DNA from: Ignavibacteriales bacterium
GTDB taxonomy: Bacteria > Bacteroidota > Ignavibacteria > Ignavibacteriales > Ignavibacteriaceae
Length of the DNA: 19,804 nucleotides
Assembly (NCBI GenBank): GCA_020061995.1
Contig: JAGUXE010000202.1
Coordinates: 1 to 19,804 of the forward strand
Direction of reading: 5' to 3'
The translations under genes and the position numbers were made by a program. The notes below the pieces were generated by a model that was not told where the DNA came from, made no database searches, and was given only the letters and a program-made list of their open reading frames with translations. This document shows positions 8,281-16,351 of the stretch, piece after piece (positions within the stretch are counted from its first letter, which is position 1; each line of letters starts with the position of its first letter).

Positions 8281-9540
8281 TTATTCAGAAAACTTTTTAA
8301 ATACTACCGTTGTATTATGTCCACCAAATCCAAAAGCATTACTCATAGCAATATCAACATTTCGATTCTGGGGTTTATTGAAAGTATAATTAAGATCACA
8401 ATCAGGATCAGGTGTTGAGAAATTAATTGTTGGAGGAACTACATCATTCTTTAAAGCTAAGATTGATGCTATAGCTTCAACTGCTCCGGCAGCTCCGAGA
8501 AGATGCCCTGTCATACTTTTTGTTGACGAAACATTTAACTTATAGGCATGTTCACCAAAAACATTTTTAATTGATTTTGTTTCGGCAATATCGCCTAAAC
8601 CGGTAGAAGTACCATGCATATTTATATAATCAACATCGGTTGTGCTAATGTTAGCTGTCTTAAGCGCCATTTGCATGGCCAACCGCGCTCCCTTACCTTC
8701 AGGCTCCGGTGCAGTAATATGATGAGCATCTGCAGACAAACCAACTCCAATTATTTCAGCATAAATTTTTGCACCGCGATTTTTAGCATGTTCTAATTCT
8801 TCCAGAAATAATGCCCCGGCACCTTCACCCATAACAAAACCATCCCTTGTTAAGTCAAATGGTCGGCTTGCAGTTTCAGGTGAATCGTTTCTTGTTGATA
8901 GTGCTCTGGCTGAATTAAAACCTGCCATACCGATCTCACAAATACTCGCTTCGCTCCCACCGCTCAGTATTGCATCTGCTAGTCCCTGTTTAATAATCAA
9001 ATATGAATCGATTATGTTATTATTTGCAGTGGCACAAGCGGAAACTATACAATAGTTTGGACCTCTAAAACCGTATTGAATCGAAATTTGCCCGGCGGCT
9101 ATATCCGGTATTAACATGGGTATAAAGAAAGGTGAAACACGAGCCGGTCCGTGATTATGATTAGTCATCGCCTGGTCATAAAAAGTCTGAATACCTCCAA
9201 TTCCACTTCCGTAAATAACACCAATTCTTTCTCGAGATTCTTCAGACATAATTGAAGGGTCAAGTCCCGCATCTTTTAACACCATTGATGCTGATGCAAG
9301 TGCATATTGGCTATAAAGATCAAGCCTACGCGCAGTTTTTTTCTCCATATAATTAGTCGCATCAAATCCTTTCAATTCACAAGCAAACTTTGTTTCCACT
9401 TTCGAATTATCAAAAGATTTTATTAGAGCAGCCCCGCTTACTCCATTCATCATACTATTCCAAAATTCTTCAACTGTTAATCCAATGGGGGTTAAAGCTG
9501 CCATTCCTGTAACAACAACTCTTCTATTTTGCTGAGACAT
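8281..9540 (-). CDS. fabF: 3-oxoacyl-[acyl-carrier-protein] synthase II (KAS II)
   Basis: This enzyme elongates fatty acids by condensing malonyl-ACP with acyl-ACP in the cytoplasm. The 419-residue length is typical of FabF. The thiolase-fold signatures are in place: RVVVTGMAALTPIG at the N-terminus, nucleophile Cys169 in 'SACATANN', His309 in 'NMHGTSTGLGD', Lys341 and His346 in 'KSMTGHLLGAAG', and the Gly-rich 'NAFGFGGHN' near the C-terminus. ATG 9540 has GAGG eight bases upstream. In many bacteria fabF sits behind acpP; here neither acpP nor fabG adjoins it, and the gene stands between the P-loop protein gene and a divergent membrane protein gene, apparently with its own promoter. Confidence 0.97.
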   Translation of the reverse strand: MSQQNRRVVVTGMAALTPIGLTVEEFWNSMMNGVSGAALIKSFDNSKVETKFACELKGFDATNYMEKKTARRLDLYSQYALASASMVLKDAGLDPSIMSEESRERIGVIYGSGIGGIQTFYDQAMTNHNHGPARVSPFFIPMLIPDIAAGQISIQYGFRGPNYCIVSACATANNNIIDSYLIIKQGLADAILSGGSEASICEIGMAGFNSARALSTRNDSPETASRPFDLTRDGFVMGEGAGALFLEELEHAKNRGAKIYAEIIGVGLSADAHHITAPEPEGKGARLAMQMALKTANISTTDVDYINMHGTSTGLGDIAETKSIKNVFGEHAYKLNVSSTKSMTGHLLGAAGAVEAIASILALKNDVVPPTINFSTPDPDCDLNYTFNKPQNRNVDIAMSNAFGFGGHNTTVVFKKFSE

Positions 9541-9588
9541 TATTCAATCCTCTTTTGTTTTTGTAATTTCTTTGATTTTGTAATTAGA

Positions 9589-9596
9589 CAAATCTA
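9589..9596 (-). promoter_or_regulatory. Candidate -7 element for fabF
   Basis: TAGATTTG on the minus strand (CAAATCTA on the plus strand) matches TAnnTTTG exactly. It is 49 bases upstream of the fabF ATG. No convincing upstream TTG box is seen at the usual distance, so the call rests on this element and its position. Confidence 0.4.
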
Positions 9597-9692
9597 ATCA
9601 ATCAAGTATTGTAAATTTAAATAAAAAAAATCTTTTTCCACGCAGAATTTGATTAGCGGAAGATAGACTAAACAAAGTTAAGTGACTCAAGA

Positions 9693-9700
9693 TAAATTTG
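9693..9700 (+). promoter_or_regulatory. Candidate -7 element for the membrane protein/SDR operon
   Basis: TAAATTTG on the plus strand matches TAnnTTTG exactly, about 70 bases before the TTG start of the membrane protein gene. It lies in the same 228-bp divergent region as the fabF element but points the other way. Confidence 0.4.
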
Positions 9701-9768
9701 CATTATCATTCATAAACTTTTCTTATTTTTTACATACAATTAATTAATAACTAAGTGAAGCAACAAAA

Positions 9769-10311
9769 TTGAAAATCGATGATAAAGGTAGAAGTGTAGC
9801 AGTTTTTATCGGGATATTTTCAGGCTTGATAAGCCTGATATTTTTCCCGGCATTATTCAAATCTGTCATGAGTAATTTGATCTATGAGGGGAAATATTTC
9901 ACTGAATGGAATATAATATATCTTGATACTTCCATAGAAATAGTTAAAGAGATAAACCCATTGATAATATTGATTTTATTGTTCTCCCCTGCCATATTCA
10001 GCATGTTTGCTATTGAAATTTCCGGAATATATATAAAGTTGAGAAAAGATTTTTTTTCAAAAACAATTGGTATTTTATTTCAGCTGATACAAATTACATA
10101 TATTTTAATTTTGATTATTTATTTTGCGTTGAATGGAATATTTAATCTTGTTCCCGAAAGTGAGGTCTCACAATTCTTGGTTATTTTAGACTTCAGTTTT
10201 GAAAAAAAGATGATCTCACTTTTTGTAACTATATTAATTCCATTCACCTATACAAGTTTTGCTCTCAACCGCATTAAAAATTATATTAGCGAAAGCAAAA
10301 AAGAATCATAA
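9769..10311 (+). CDS. Unrecognised four-TM integral membrane protein
   Basis: A 180-residue hydrophobic protein with four probable membrane helices at about residues 9-33, 62-88, 98-126 and 148-168, a short polar loop of about 28 residues between the first two, and a Lys/Glu/Ser-rich cytoplasmic-looking tail (KNYISESKKES). No catalytic or binding motif stands out and no family is recognised. The start is a TTG at 9769, with a modest GTGAAG about 8 bases upstream. The next in-frame Met is residue 34, which would delete the first helix, so the TTG is preferred but uncertain. The stop codon is 8 bp before the ATG of the SDR gene and overlaps its ribosome binding site, so the two genes are very likely cotranscribed and translationally coupled. 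Confidence 0.75.
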   Translation: MKIDDKGRSVAVFIGIFSGLISLIFFPALFKSVMSNLIYEGKYFTEWNIIYLDTSIEIVKEINPLIILILLFSPAIFSMFAIEISGIYIKLRKDFFSKTIGILFQLIQITYILILIIYFALNGIFNLVPESEVSQFLVILDFSFEKKMISLFVTILIPFTYTSFALNRIKNYISESKKES

Positions 10312-10319
10312 GGAGATAA

Positions 10320-11096
10320 ATGCAGTCAGTTAAAAATAAACTAGTTTTAATTACAGGAGCAACAGCCGGAATTGGGAAAGCTTGCGCCACCATCTTCGCA
10401 CAAAACGGAGCCAATTTAATTCTCCTTGCACGAAGAGAAAATCTACTCAATGAGCTTCAGCAAAGCTTACATTCTGAATTTGGTGTAAGAGTAATTACTC
10501 TTGTATGCGATATTAGAAATTCATCGGAAGTAAAAAAATCATTTGCTTCTCTTTCGGAGGCAGATAGAAAAATTGATATACTGATTAATAATGCAGGAAT
10601 GGCAAGGGGAATTGACAAGCTACAGGATGGTTTAATTGAGAATTGGGATGAAATGATTGATACCAACCTGAAGGGTTTGCTTTACATAACGCGAGAAGTT
10701 GTTCCTTTTATGATTGAATTCAAAAAAGGGATAGCACATATAATTAATCTTGGATCGACTGCCGGACACGAAGTTTATCCCGGAGGAAATGTATACTGCG
10801 CAACAAAATTTGCGGTTAAAGCCATTACCAAATCGCTAAGATTAGAATTGCTGGAGCATCAAATAAAAGTCTCTACAGTAGATCCGGGCATGGTTGAAAC
10901 TGATTTTAGTTATGTTCGATTTCCAAATGATTCAACACGTGCAAAAAATGTCTACTCAGGTTTAACCCCTTTAGTTGCGGAAGATATAGCCGAAACAGTT
11001 TTATTTTGTGCTACACGACCACATCATGTCAATATAAATGAAATGGTTATTACACCAACTGCACAAGCATCATCAAACTTTATTATTAGGAAATAA
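10320..11096 (+). CDS. Short-chain dehydrogenase/reductase, YdfG-like 3-hydroxy acid dehydrogenase
   Basis: A 258-residue classical SDR. Visible are the cofactor motif TGATAGIG (12-19), an Arg pair at 38-39 (LLARRE) after the second strand favouring NADP(H), the acidic 'CDIRN' at 63-67, NNAG (90-93), catalytic Ser146 in 'LGSTAG', and Tyr159/Lys163 in 'GGNVYCATK'. The sequence 'TVDPGMVETDFSYVRF' and the C-terminal 'RPHHVNINEMVITPTAQ' are characteristic of the YdfG family, which oxidises serine and 3-hydroxy acids to semialdehydes. The family match is good; the physiological substrate here is inferred. AGGAG lies five bases before the ATG. It is the second gene of a pair with the membrane protein gene and ends at a hairpin shared with the converging YciO-family gene. 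Confidence 0.92.
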   Translation: MQSVKNKLVLITGATAGIGKACATIFAQNGANLILLARRENLLNELQQSLHSEFGVRVITLVCDIRNSSEVKKSFASLSEADRKIDILINNAGMARGIDKLQDGLIENWDEMIDTNLKGLLYITREVVPFMIEFKKGIAHIINLGSTAGHEVYPGGNVYCATKFAVKAITKSLRLELLEHQIKVSTVDPGMVETDFSYVRFPNDSTRAKNVYSGLTPLVAEDIAETVLFCATRPHHVNINEMVITPTAQASSNFIIRK

Positions 11097-11123
11097 AAAA
11101 AGGGAGCTTTAACGCTCCCCTTT
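11094..11123. terminator. Bidirectional terminator between converging SDR and YciO-family genes
   Basis: GGGAGC (11102-11107) pairs with GCTCCC (11114-11119) around a 6-base loop, and flanking AAA/TTT pairs extend the stem past one bulged C (11120). The minus-strand side runs into a run of seven T's, so it is a good terminator for the YciO-family gene. The plus-strand side has a shorter TTT tract for the SDR gene. Confidence 0.8.
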
Positions 11124-11145
11124 AACTAAATAAAAATATTCAATA

Positions 11146-11763
11146 CTAAGCTGTAACGAAGAGACTGATATCTCCGGCTCCTTCACGTATTACCTCAGGA
11201 GTTTCTCCACTCAAATCAATAACACTTGATGGTTCACCTCCCAGATAACCGACAGATAACATAAGATCTATTTGATTACTAAACACAGATTGAATTTCCA
11301 AAGGATCAGTAATAACATCTCCATTTCTGTTAGTAACACTCGAGCTTATTATCGGATGCCCAAGTTCTTTAGCCAATGTTAAAATAACTTGATGATTCGG
11401 AACTCTGATCCCGACGGTTTTCCTTTTACTCCATAATTTTTTAGGAACTTCTTTAGCAGCCGGTAATATAAATGTATAAGGTCCAGGTAAAAGGTGTTTC
11501 ATTGTTCTGTAAGCATAGTCAGAGACTTTAGCATATTTAGAAATATCCTTAAGGTCAGCACAAATAAAACTGAATAATTTTGTGTTGATGTCGTTTTTAA
11601 TCTGGAAAATTCTTTCCAGAGCTTCTTTATTAAAAATATCACAACCAATTCCATATACTGTATCGGTTGGATAAATAATGACTCCTCCTTCTTTCAATAC
11701 ATCAACTGCTTTATGAATGTATCGTAATTGGGGAGTAACAGGATGAAGCTCAAAAAATTCCAT
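11146..11763 (-). CDS. yciO: YciO/Sua5/YrdC-family protein (threonylcarbamoyl-AMP synthase-like)
   Basis: A 205-residue YrdC-domain protein. The hallmarks are 'GGVIIYPTDTVYGIGCD' (26-42), 'LLPGPYTFILPA' (91-102), 'KRKTVGIRVPNH' (113-124), a Ser-rich 'PIISSSVT' (137-144), and 'SVIDLSGETPEVIREGAGDI' near the end. Length and motifs fit the YciO branch better than TsaC/Sua5, because the KxR-P signature of TsaC after the second helix is replaced by 'KNDINTKLFSF'. TsaC makes threonylcarbamoyl-AMP for the tRNA t6A modification; YciO members resemble it but are reported to be much weaker in that reaction. ATG 11763 has AGGAG five bases upstream; an in-frame TTG at 11778 overlaps this site. A TATAAT-like box on the minus strand (11783-11788) would give a very short leader. 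It is a single-gene unit. Confidence 0.9.
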   Translation of the reverse strand: MEFFELHPVTPQLRYIHKAVDVLKEGGVIIYPTDTVYGIGCDIFNKEALERIFQIKNDINTKLFSFICADLKDISKYAKVSDYAYRTMKHLLPGPYTFILPAAKEVPKKLWSKRKTVGIRVPNHQVILTLAKELGHPIISSSVTNRNGDVITDPLEIQSVFSNQIDLMLSVGYLGGEPSSVIDLSGETPEVIREGAGDISLFVTA

Positions 11764-11967
11764 AGGAACTCCTTTCAAACTGATTATATAAGGTGACTTG
11801 TAGAACTGAATTTGGCATGAAGTATTTTATTTAGTATTCAATAATATGTTGAGTGGTAATTTAGAATCAAATTTTAAAGAATCAAGACCTTTGAGAGAAA
11901 AAGTTGGATTTGGCAAAAGAAATTTTTAACAATCTATTTTTTTTAGTGGATTTTGAAAATATTTTCT

Positions 11968-11975
11968 TATATTTG
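11968..11975 (+). promoter_or_regulatory. Candidate -7 element for rpmB
   Basis: TATATTTG matches TAnnTTTG and lies 38 bases before the rpmB ATG. No good -35 box is seen at 17 bp, so the call depends on the -7 element. The rest of the 250-bp gap upstream shows no recognisable gene. Confidence 0.45.
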
Positions 11976-12013
11976 GGGTCTATTTAAGAGAAAATGACTA
12001 GGAGATTTTAACT

Positions 12014-12253
12014 ATGGCGCGTAAATGTCAAATAACCGGTAAGAAACCAATGGTCGGGAATAATGTTTCGCACGCACACAACCGAACAAAAAGAAGGTTT
12101 TTACCCAATCTTCAGAAGAAGAGAATTTGGGTACAAGAATTAAACAGGTTCGTTACATTAAAAATTAGTGTAAAAGCAATTAAAACTATTGCTAAAAACG
12201 GAACATCTGAAATTGCAAGAATGATTTCACAAAATTTAATTTCTGCTCATTAA
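12014..12253 (+). CDS. rpmB: 50S ribosomal protein L28
   Basis: A 79-residue basic protein of the large ribosomal subunit. The opening [12 protein letters not shown] and the following '[20 protein letters not shown]' are the L28 signature, and '[17 protein letters not shown]' is its C-terminal helix region. The length is normal for L28. AGGAG (12000-12004) lies nine bases before the ATG. The gene is alone, without the rpmG (L33) partner common in other phyla. It converges on rplI, with two hairpins between them. Confidence 0.97.
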   Translation: MARKCQITGKKPMVGNNVSHAHNRTKRRFLPNLQKKRIWVQELNRFVTLKISVKAIKTIAKNGTSEIARMISQNLISAH

Positions 12254-12271
12254 TCTTTTTCACAAGTTTCA

Positions 12272-12300
12272 AAAAAATCGCATACCCTATGCGATTTTTT
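12272..12300 (+). terminator. rpmB terminator, 13-bp perfect stem
   Basis: AAAAAATCGCATA (12272-12284) and TATGCGATTTTTT (12288-12300) form a perfect 13-bp stem with a CCC loop, ending in a T run. It begins about 20 bases past the rpmB stop. The A run on the other arm also lets it act on the minus strand as a back-up. Confidence 0.88.
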
Positions 12301-12327
12301 CGTTTTAAAAGAGAATTTAAAAATAAA

Positions 12328-12351
12328 AAGGAGAATCTGAAGATTCTCCTT
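12328..12351 (-). terminator. Terminator of the prs-rplI block
   Basis: AAGGAGAATC (12328-12337) pairs with GATTCTCCTT (12342-12351), a 10-bp stem with a four-base loop. On the minus strand it is followed by TTTTATTTTTAAATT. It lies 20 bases past the rplI stop, giving that block its own terminator next to the rpmB one. Confidence 0.85.
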
Positions 12352-12371
12352 AAATTAAAACAATGGTTTGT

Positions 12372-12827
12372 TTATTCAGCGTTTTGTTCTCTTACAACCC
12401 AAACCTTAATCTTACCTAGAACTGAGGCATGCAATTTAACATCGACATCAAAAATTCCGAGAGATTTAATTTGTTCTCCGAGTTCTATTTTACGCTTATC
12501 AATTGTATAACCTTTTTCAGCAAGAGCATCAGCAATCATCTGGTTTGTAACGGTTCCGAAAATTTTATCTTCTTCACCAACTTGTACCGAAATAGAAACT
12601 GAGACATTTTCGAGTTCTGTTGCAAGTTTTTTGGCTTCACCAATTTCTTTTTCTTTTTTCTTGTTTAAGTGTTTTCGTTCTTCTTCTAACGCAACAATAT
12701 TTCCCTTTAGAGCAGCATAAGCATATTTGCGTGGGATAAGATAATTAAGAGCATAACCTGTTTTTACATCAACAAGATCGCCCATTTGCCCTAATGTTTC
12801 AATATTTTGTCTTAATATAACTTTCAT
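12372..12827 (-). CDS. rplI: 50S ribosomal protein L9
   Basis: A 151-residue two-domain ribosomal protein. The N-terminal domain reads MKVILRQNIETLG..GD.V.VK.GYA.NYLIP, the L9 signature. A long Lys/Glu-rich connecting helix spans about residues 45-75. The C-terminal RNA-binding domain contains 'GEEDKIFGTVTNQMIADAL' (84-102). AGGAG lies eight bases before the ATG. It is the last gene of the S6-SSB-S18-L9 cluster, 24 bp after rpsR. Confidence 0.97.
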   Translation of the reverse strand: MKVILRQNIETLGQMGDLVDVKTGYALNYLIPRKYAYAALKGNIVALEEERKHLNKKKEKEIGEAKKLATELENVSVSISVQVGEEDKIFGTVTNQMIADALAEKGYTIDKRKIELGEQIKSLGIFDVDVKLHASVLGKIKVWVVREQNAE

Positions 12828-12851
12828 CTTTTAAGCTCCTATAATTTTCTA

Positions 12852-13070
12852 TTATCGAACCGTATCAGATACATAAGGAATTAATCCCATGTGTCTAGCT
12901 CGTTTAATTGCGGTTGTTAACTCTCTGTGATATTTAGCGCAGGTACCGGTGATACGTTTAGGAATAATTTTCCCTTGATCGGTAATATATTTTTGAAGCA
13001 ACTTTACATCTTTATAATCGATGTATTTAACCTTTGCTTCAGTAAATCTACATACTTTTTTATTTTTCAT
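12852..13070 (-). CDS. rpsR: 30S ribosomal protein S18
   Basis: A 72-residue small-subunit protein that binds next to S6 on the 16S central domain. Visible are '[19 protein letters not shown]' at the start and the conserved '[19 protein letters not shown]' with '[20 protein letters not shown]' after it. The start is the ATG at 13070. An in-frame GTG four codons upstream (13082) is possible but has no ribosome binding site; the ATG has only a weak GAGTGA-like site, suggesting coupling to ssb, whose stop lies 19 bp upstream. The start is therefore less certain than the identity. Confidence 0.93.
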   Translation of the reverse strand: MKNKKVCRFTEAKVKYIDYKDVKLLQKYITDQGKIIPKRITGTCAKYHRELTTAIKRARHMGLIPYVSDTVR

Positions 13071-13089
13071 ACTTTCACTCACAAACTTT

Positions 13090-13575
13090 TTAAGAATTAC
13101 TATTTTTAATTAAATTTGATTCTTCATTCGAAAGAAATTTATCGAAAGAATCCTCTGAAAAGTCATTAGAATCATCATCGACAAAAATGTCAACGTCTTC
13201 TACTTCAGTTCCGTTTTCCCCGGTCCGAGCACGTTTATTTAGGAACTGGATTCTTCTTGCCTTTATTTCAACAATACTACGGTTATTTCCATCTTCATTT
13301 TTCCATGTTCTGCTTTGTAATTCACCATCAACAAGAACAGCCGAACCTTTACGAAGTCTATCTCGACAACTTTCAGCAAGTTTGTTCCAAGCAACAATAC
13401 CGATGTAACATACATCTTCCTGCCATTGATTAGAACTGTCTTTATATTTTCTGTTTGATGCAATTGAAAAATTTACAACAGGAGTATTGTTAGTAGTCAT
13501 TCTACAGACTGGGTCTTTAGTTAGATTACCGGCAATAATAACGTAATTGATTTCTGGCATTTTTAATTCTGCCAT
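13090..13575 (-). CDS. ssb: Single-stranded DNA-binding protein
   Basis: A 161-residue OB-fold protein that coats single-stranded DNA. The SSB core is clear: '[15 protein letters not shown]' (9-23), '[14 protein letters not shown]' (33-46), '[12 protein letters not shown]' (59-70), '[18 protein letters not shown]' (74-91), '[10 protein letters not shown]' (103-112). The tail from about 120 is short and acidic ([12 protein letters not shown]) but the protein ends NLIKNSNS, without the usual DDxPF tip that recruits partner proteins. A strong GGAGG lies seven bases before the ATG. The gene sits between rpsF and rpsR, the conserved location for this gene in many bacteria. Confidence 0.95.
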   Translation of the reverse strand: MAELKMPEINYVIIAGNLTKDPVCRMTTNNTPVVNFSIASNRKYKDSSNQWQEDVCYIGIVAWNKLAESCRDRLRKGSAVLVDGELQSRTWKNEDGNNRSIVEIKARRIQFLNKRARTGENGTEVEDVDIFVDDDSNDFSEDSFDKFLSNEESNLIKNSNS

Positions 13576-13616
13576 AAAAATTCCTCCAAAAACTTAATCA
13601 TACAAAACATTTACAG

Positions 13617-14021
13617 TTATTTACTTTCGGTCGTATTGGTTTCAACAACCGCAATAACCGGGGTATCAACTGCTTCGTCAACCTTTGTTGTGGTTGCTAT
13701 TTCTTGATCTTTAAAGTACTCAACTGCAAACTTATCAAGTTTTATGGTAAGGAATCGAATTATTGATTCTTCCAAACGGTAAACTCTTTCAAGTTTTGAA
13801 ATTGCTTCCGATGGAGCTTCAAAGCGGAAAATAACGTAGAAACCGATTTTGCTTTTGTTAATCATATAAGCCAATCGTTTTCTTCCCCATCTATCAAGTA
13901 AGGATATTGTACCACCGTTAAGTTGAATAGTATCCTGTATTTTTGTGATAATTGCTTCTATTTGAGCATCATCTAATGCTGCATTAATAATGACAGCACT
14001 TTCGTACATGTTTTTACGCAT
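13617..14021 (-). CDS. rpsF: 30S ribosomal protein S6
   Basis: A 134-residue small-subunit protein. The S6 fold is shown by 'MYESAVIINAALDDAQIEAI' at the start, 'GGTISLLDRWGRKRLAYMINK' in the middle and 'YVIFRFEAPSEAISKLERVYRLEESIIRF' after it. About 30 extra residues at the C-terminus (from about 105) are Thr/Val/Glu-rich and low complexity, a common S6 extension. A very strong GGGAGGTGA lies before ATG 14021. It starts the S6-SSB-S18-L9 series, 96 bp after hppA, the widest gap in the block, and the leader there could be regulatory. Confidence 0.96.
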   Translation of the reverse strand: MRKNMYESAVIINAALDDAQIEAIITKIQDTIQLNGGTISLLDRWGRKRLAYMINKSKIGFYVIFRFEAPSEAISKLERVYRLEESIIRFLTIKLDKFAVEYFKDQEIATTTKVDEAVDTPVIAVVETNTTESK

Positions 14022-14048
14022 GTTGGTTTCACCTCCCTATGGACTTTT

Positions 14049-14082
14049 GACCCTCGAGTTTTAATTATTTCGAGAGCAGGGT
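14049..14082 (-). promoter_or_regulatory. Possible structured leader upstream of rpsF
   Basis: On the minus-strand RNA, CUCGA and UCGAG (plus-strand 14070-14074 and 14053-14057) form a 5-bp stem with a 12-base loop. A lower ACC/GGU helix (14080-14082 with 14050-14052) is separated by a five-base bulge on one side. A bulged hairpin before rpsF is where an S6:S18-binding autoregulatory leader occurs in many phyla, but the known conserved bases of that motif were not convincingly seen. The assignment is weak. Confidence 0.22.
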
Positions 14083-14117
14083 TCATATATATGTTAATTA
14101 AAAAATTAGATTTAAAT

Positions 14118-16316
14118 TTACCTAAGTAATGGCGCAATTACAAGTGAAACTACAGACATAAGTTTAAGCAAAATATTTAAAGATGGGCCGGACGTATCCT
14201 TAAATGGATCACCTACTGTGTCTCCAACCACTGCCGCCTTATGAGCTTCTGAGCCTTTGAAATATTTTTGACCGTTTACTTCAATACCTTCTTCAAACAT
14301 TTTCTTTGCATTATCCCAAGCTCCTCCGGCATTTGCCTGAAAAATTGCCATTAAAACACCTGTAACGGTTACTCCTGCAATTAATCCACCCAGCATTTCT
14401 TTTCCGCCAATAAAACCGGTAATAACAGGGACTACTACCGCCATCAAGCCAGGAAGAACCATTTGTCTAATTGCAGATTTTGTTGAAATTTCAACACATT
14501 TCCCATATTCAGCAGAACCATCGGCTTCGTGAAATACTTTAATATCCGCTTCCGACCAATCTTTTTGCTCTTTGCCTTGATTTTTCCTCATCACTTCTAG
14601 AGCAGCCTTTAATGCAGGAATAGTATTAAATTGTCTTCTTACCTCTTCAATCATTGCCATAGCTGCACGACCAACCGCCTGCATAGCTAATGCTGAAAAA
14701 AGAAATGGTATCATCGACCCGATTAATAAACCAGCCATAACAACAGCTTTAGAAATATCTATCGACTTTAAGTCTGCTGAAACCATAAATGCTCCAAATA
14801 AAGCTAAAGCAGTTAACGCAGCAGAACCAATAGCAAATCCTTTTCCTATAGCAGCAGTTGTATTTCCGACTGCATCTAATTTATCAGTTCGGTTTCGGAC
14901 TTCTTTTGGTAATTCAGCCATTTCAGCAATACCTCCTGCATTATCTGAAATTGGTCCGTAAGCATCAACTGCTAACTGAATTCCTAGAATTGAAAGCATA
15001 CCGACTGCTGCAATAGCAATCCCATACAATCCACCGAAATTAAAAGACAGTATAATTGCTACTGCTATAACTAAAGTTGGCAAAGCTGTTGAAATCATTC
15101 CAACACCTAATCCGGCAATTATATTAGTTGCTGCACCTGTCACAGATTGACGAGCAATATCTAATACCGGTCGTTTACCACTACCGGTATAATATTCGGT
15201 AATCATTCCAATCATTGCACCTGAAATAATACCCACAACTGTAGCAAAAAAGATGTTCATGGAATGGTAGACATTTCCATCACCAGTCCATTCATAAAGA
15301 GGATCTTGGTATGTCCAAGTTTCAGGTAACATCCATTTAATCAAAAACCAAGAAGCAATAACCATTAATGACCCGGCAACAATATTTCCAAAATTCAGTG
15401 CCTTTTGTGGATCTCCCCCTTCTTTTACTTTTACAAAGAAAGTTCCGATGATAGACATCACGATTCCTACACCTGCAATCATTAATGGTAAAAGAACTGC
15501 GCCCAATCCGTTAAAATGATCTTTAAATTCAGGCAAGATAAAAAAAGCAGCACCAAGAACCATGGTTCCTATAATTGAGCCAACATAAGATTCAAATAAA
15601 TCAGCTCCCATACCAGCAACATCACCAACATTATCACCAACATTATCAGCAATAGTTGCAGGGTTTAATGGATGATCTTCCGGAATTCCGGCTTCAACTT
15701 TACCGACAAGATCTGCACCAACATCTGCAGCTTTTGTATAAATTCCACCACCTACTCTTGCGAAAAGAGCAATTGATGATGCTCCAAAAGAAAAGCCTGT
15801 GATAACAACAATTACTTTATTTAATTCTGTTTCAGTTGATAGTCCGAATAAACTTCCGTATATAAGCAAAAGTGACCCGAGTCCTAATACTCCAAGTCCG
15901 ACAACACCCATCCCCATCACCGAACCCCCGGTAAAAGCTATTTCAAGTGCTTTACCTAAGCTGGTACGAGCTGCATTTGTTGTTCTTACATTTGCTTTTG
16001 TCGCAACGCGCATGCCGATATAGCCTGCTAATGCTGAACAGAATGCACCCACAATAAATGAAACTCCAACTAACCATGAAGAGTTTTCAGCCTTCAAACC
16101 ACTGTAGGCTAATAAAATAGATACTGTTAGAACAAAAATTGCAAGAACTTTATATTCAGCTTTTAGAAATGCCATAGCACCTTCAGCTATATGTCCGGCA
16201 ATTTTTTTCATTTTATCATTCCCCGGATCTTGTTTCTCAATCCATGAAGAACGAATAAAAGTAAAAATAAGTGCCAAAACACCGAAAGCAGGGATCAAGA
16301 AAATAATTTGTTCCAT
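14118..16316 (-). CDS. hppA: Membrane-bound ion-translocating pyrophosphatase, K+-dependent type
   Basis: A 732-residue polytopic membrane enzyme that hydrolyses pyrophosphate and pumps H+ and/or Na+ across the inner membrane. Its signature acidic motifs are present: '[11 protein letters not shown]' (198-208), '[17 protein letters not shown]' (224-240), '[16 protein letters not shown]' (451-466) and '[17 protein letters not shown]' (698-714). After GNTT (484-487) it has Ala488 and, three residues on, Gly491, the pair that marks the K+-dependent subfamily (the K+-independent one has Lys there). Which ion is pumped cannot be read safely from the sequence. AAGGAG lies before ATG 16316, 35 bp after pth. 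Placing this pump between pth and rpsF is unusual for the otherwise standard translation block. Confidence 0.97.
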   Translation of the reverse strand: MEQIIFLIPAFGVLALIFTFIRSSWIEKQDPGNDKMKKIAGHIAEGAMAFLKAEYKVLAIFVLTVSILLAYSGLKAENSSWLVGVSFIVGAFCSALAGYIGMRVATKANVRTTNAARTSLGKALEIAFTGGSVMGMGVVGLGVLGLGSLLLIYGSLFGLSTETELNKVIVVITGFSFGASSIALFARVGGGIYTKAADVGADLVGKVEAGIPEDHPLNPATIADNVGDNVGDVAGMGADLFESYVGSIIGTMVLGAAFFILPEFKDHFNGLGAVLLPLMIAGVGIVMSIIGTFFVKVKEGGDPQKALNFGNIVAGSLMVIASWFLIKWMLPETWTYQDPLYEWTGDGNVYHSMNIFFATVVGIISGAMIGMITEYYTGSGKRPVLDIARQSVTGAATNIIAGLGVGMISTALPTLVIAVAIILSFNFGGLYGIAIAAVGMLSILGIQLAVDAYGPISDNAGGIAEMAELPKEVRNRTDKLDAVGNTTAAIGKGFAIGSAALTALALFGAFMVSADLKSIDISKAVVMAGLLIGSMIPFLFSALAMQAVGRAAMAMIEEVRRQFNTIPALKAALEVMRKNQGKEQKDWSEADIKVFHEADGSAEYGKCVEISTKSAIRQMVLPGLMAVVVPVITGFIGGKEMLGGLIAGVTVTGVLMAIFQANAGGAWDNAKKMFEEGIEVNGQKYFKGSEAHKAAVVGDTVGDPFKDTSGPSLNILLKLMSVVSLVIAPLLR

Positions 16317-16351
16317 TTGTTCTCCTTATTTACTCATTGATCATTAAATTT

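Noticed and set aside
11846..11929. 27-codon open reading frame on the plus strand in the rpmB upstream gap (ends VGFGKRNF)
   Set aside because: No ribosome binding site, no recognisable family, and it lies in an AT-rich region where short open frames are common. Only conservation could revive it.
12289..12510. Open frame on the plus strand across the rpmB-rplI hairpins and the rplI 3' end
   Set aside because: It runs through two terminators and antisense to rplI, and its composition does not look like protein.
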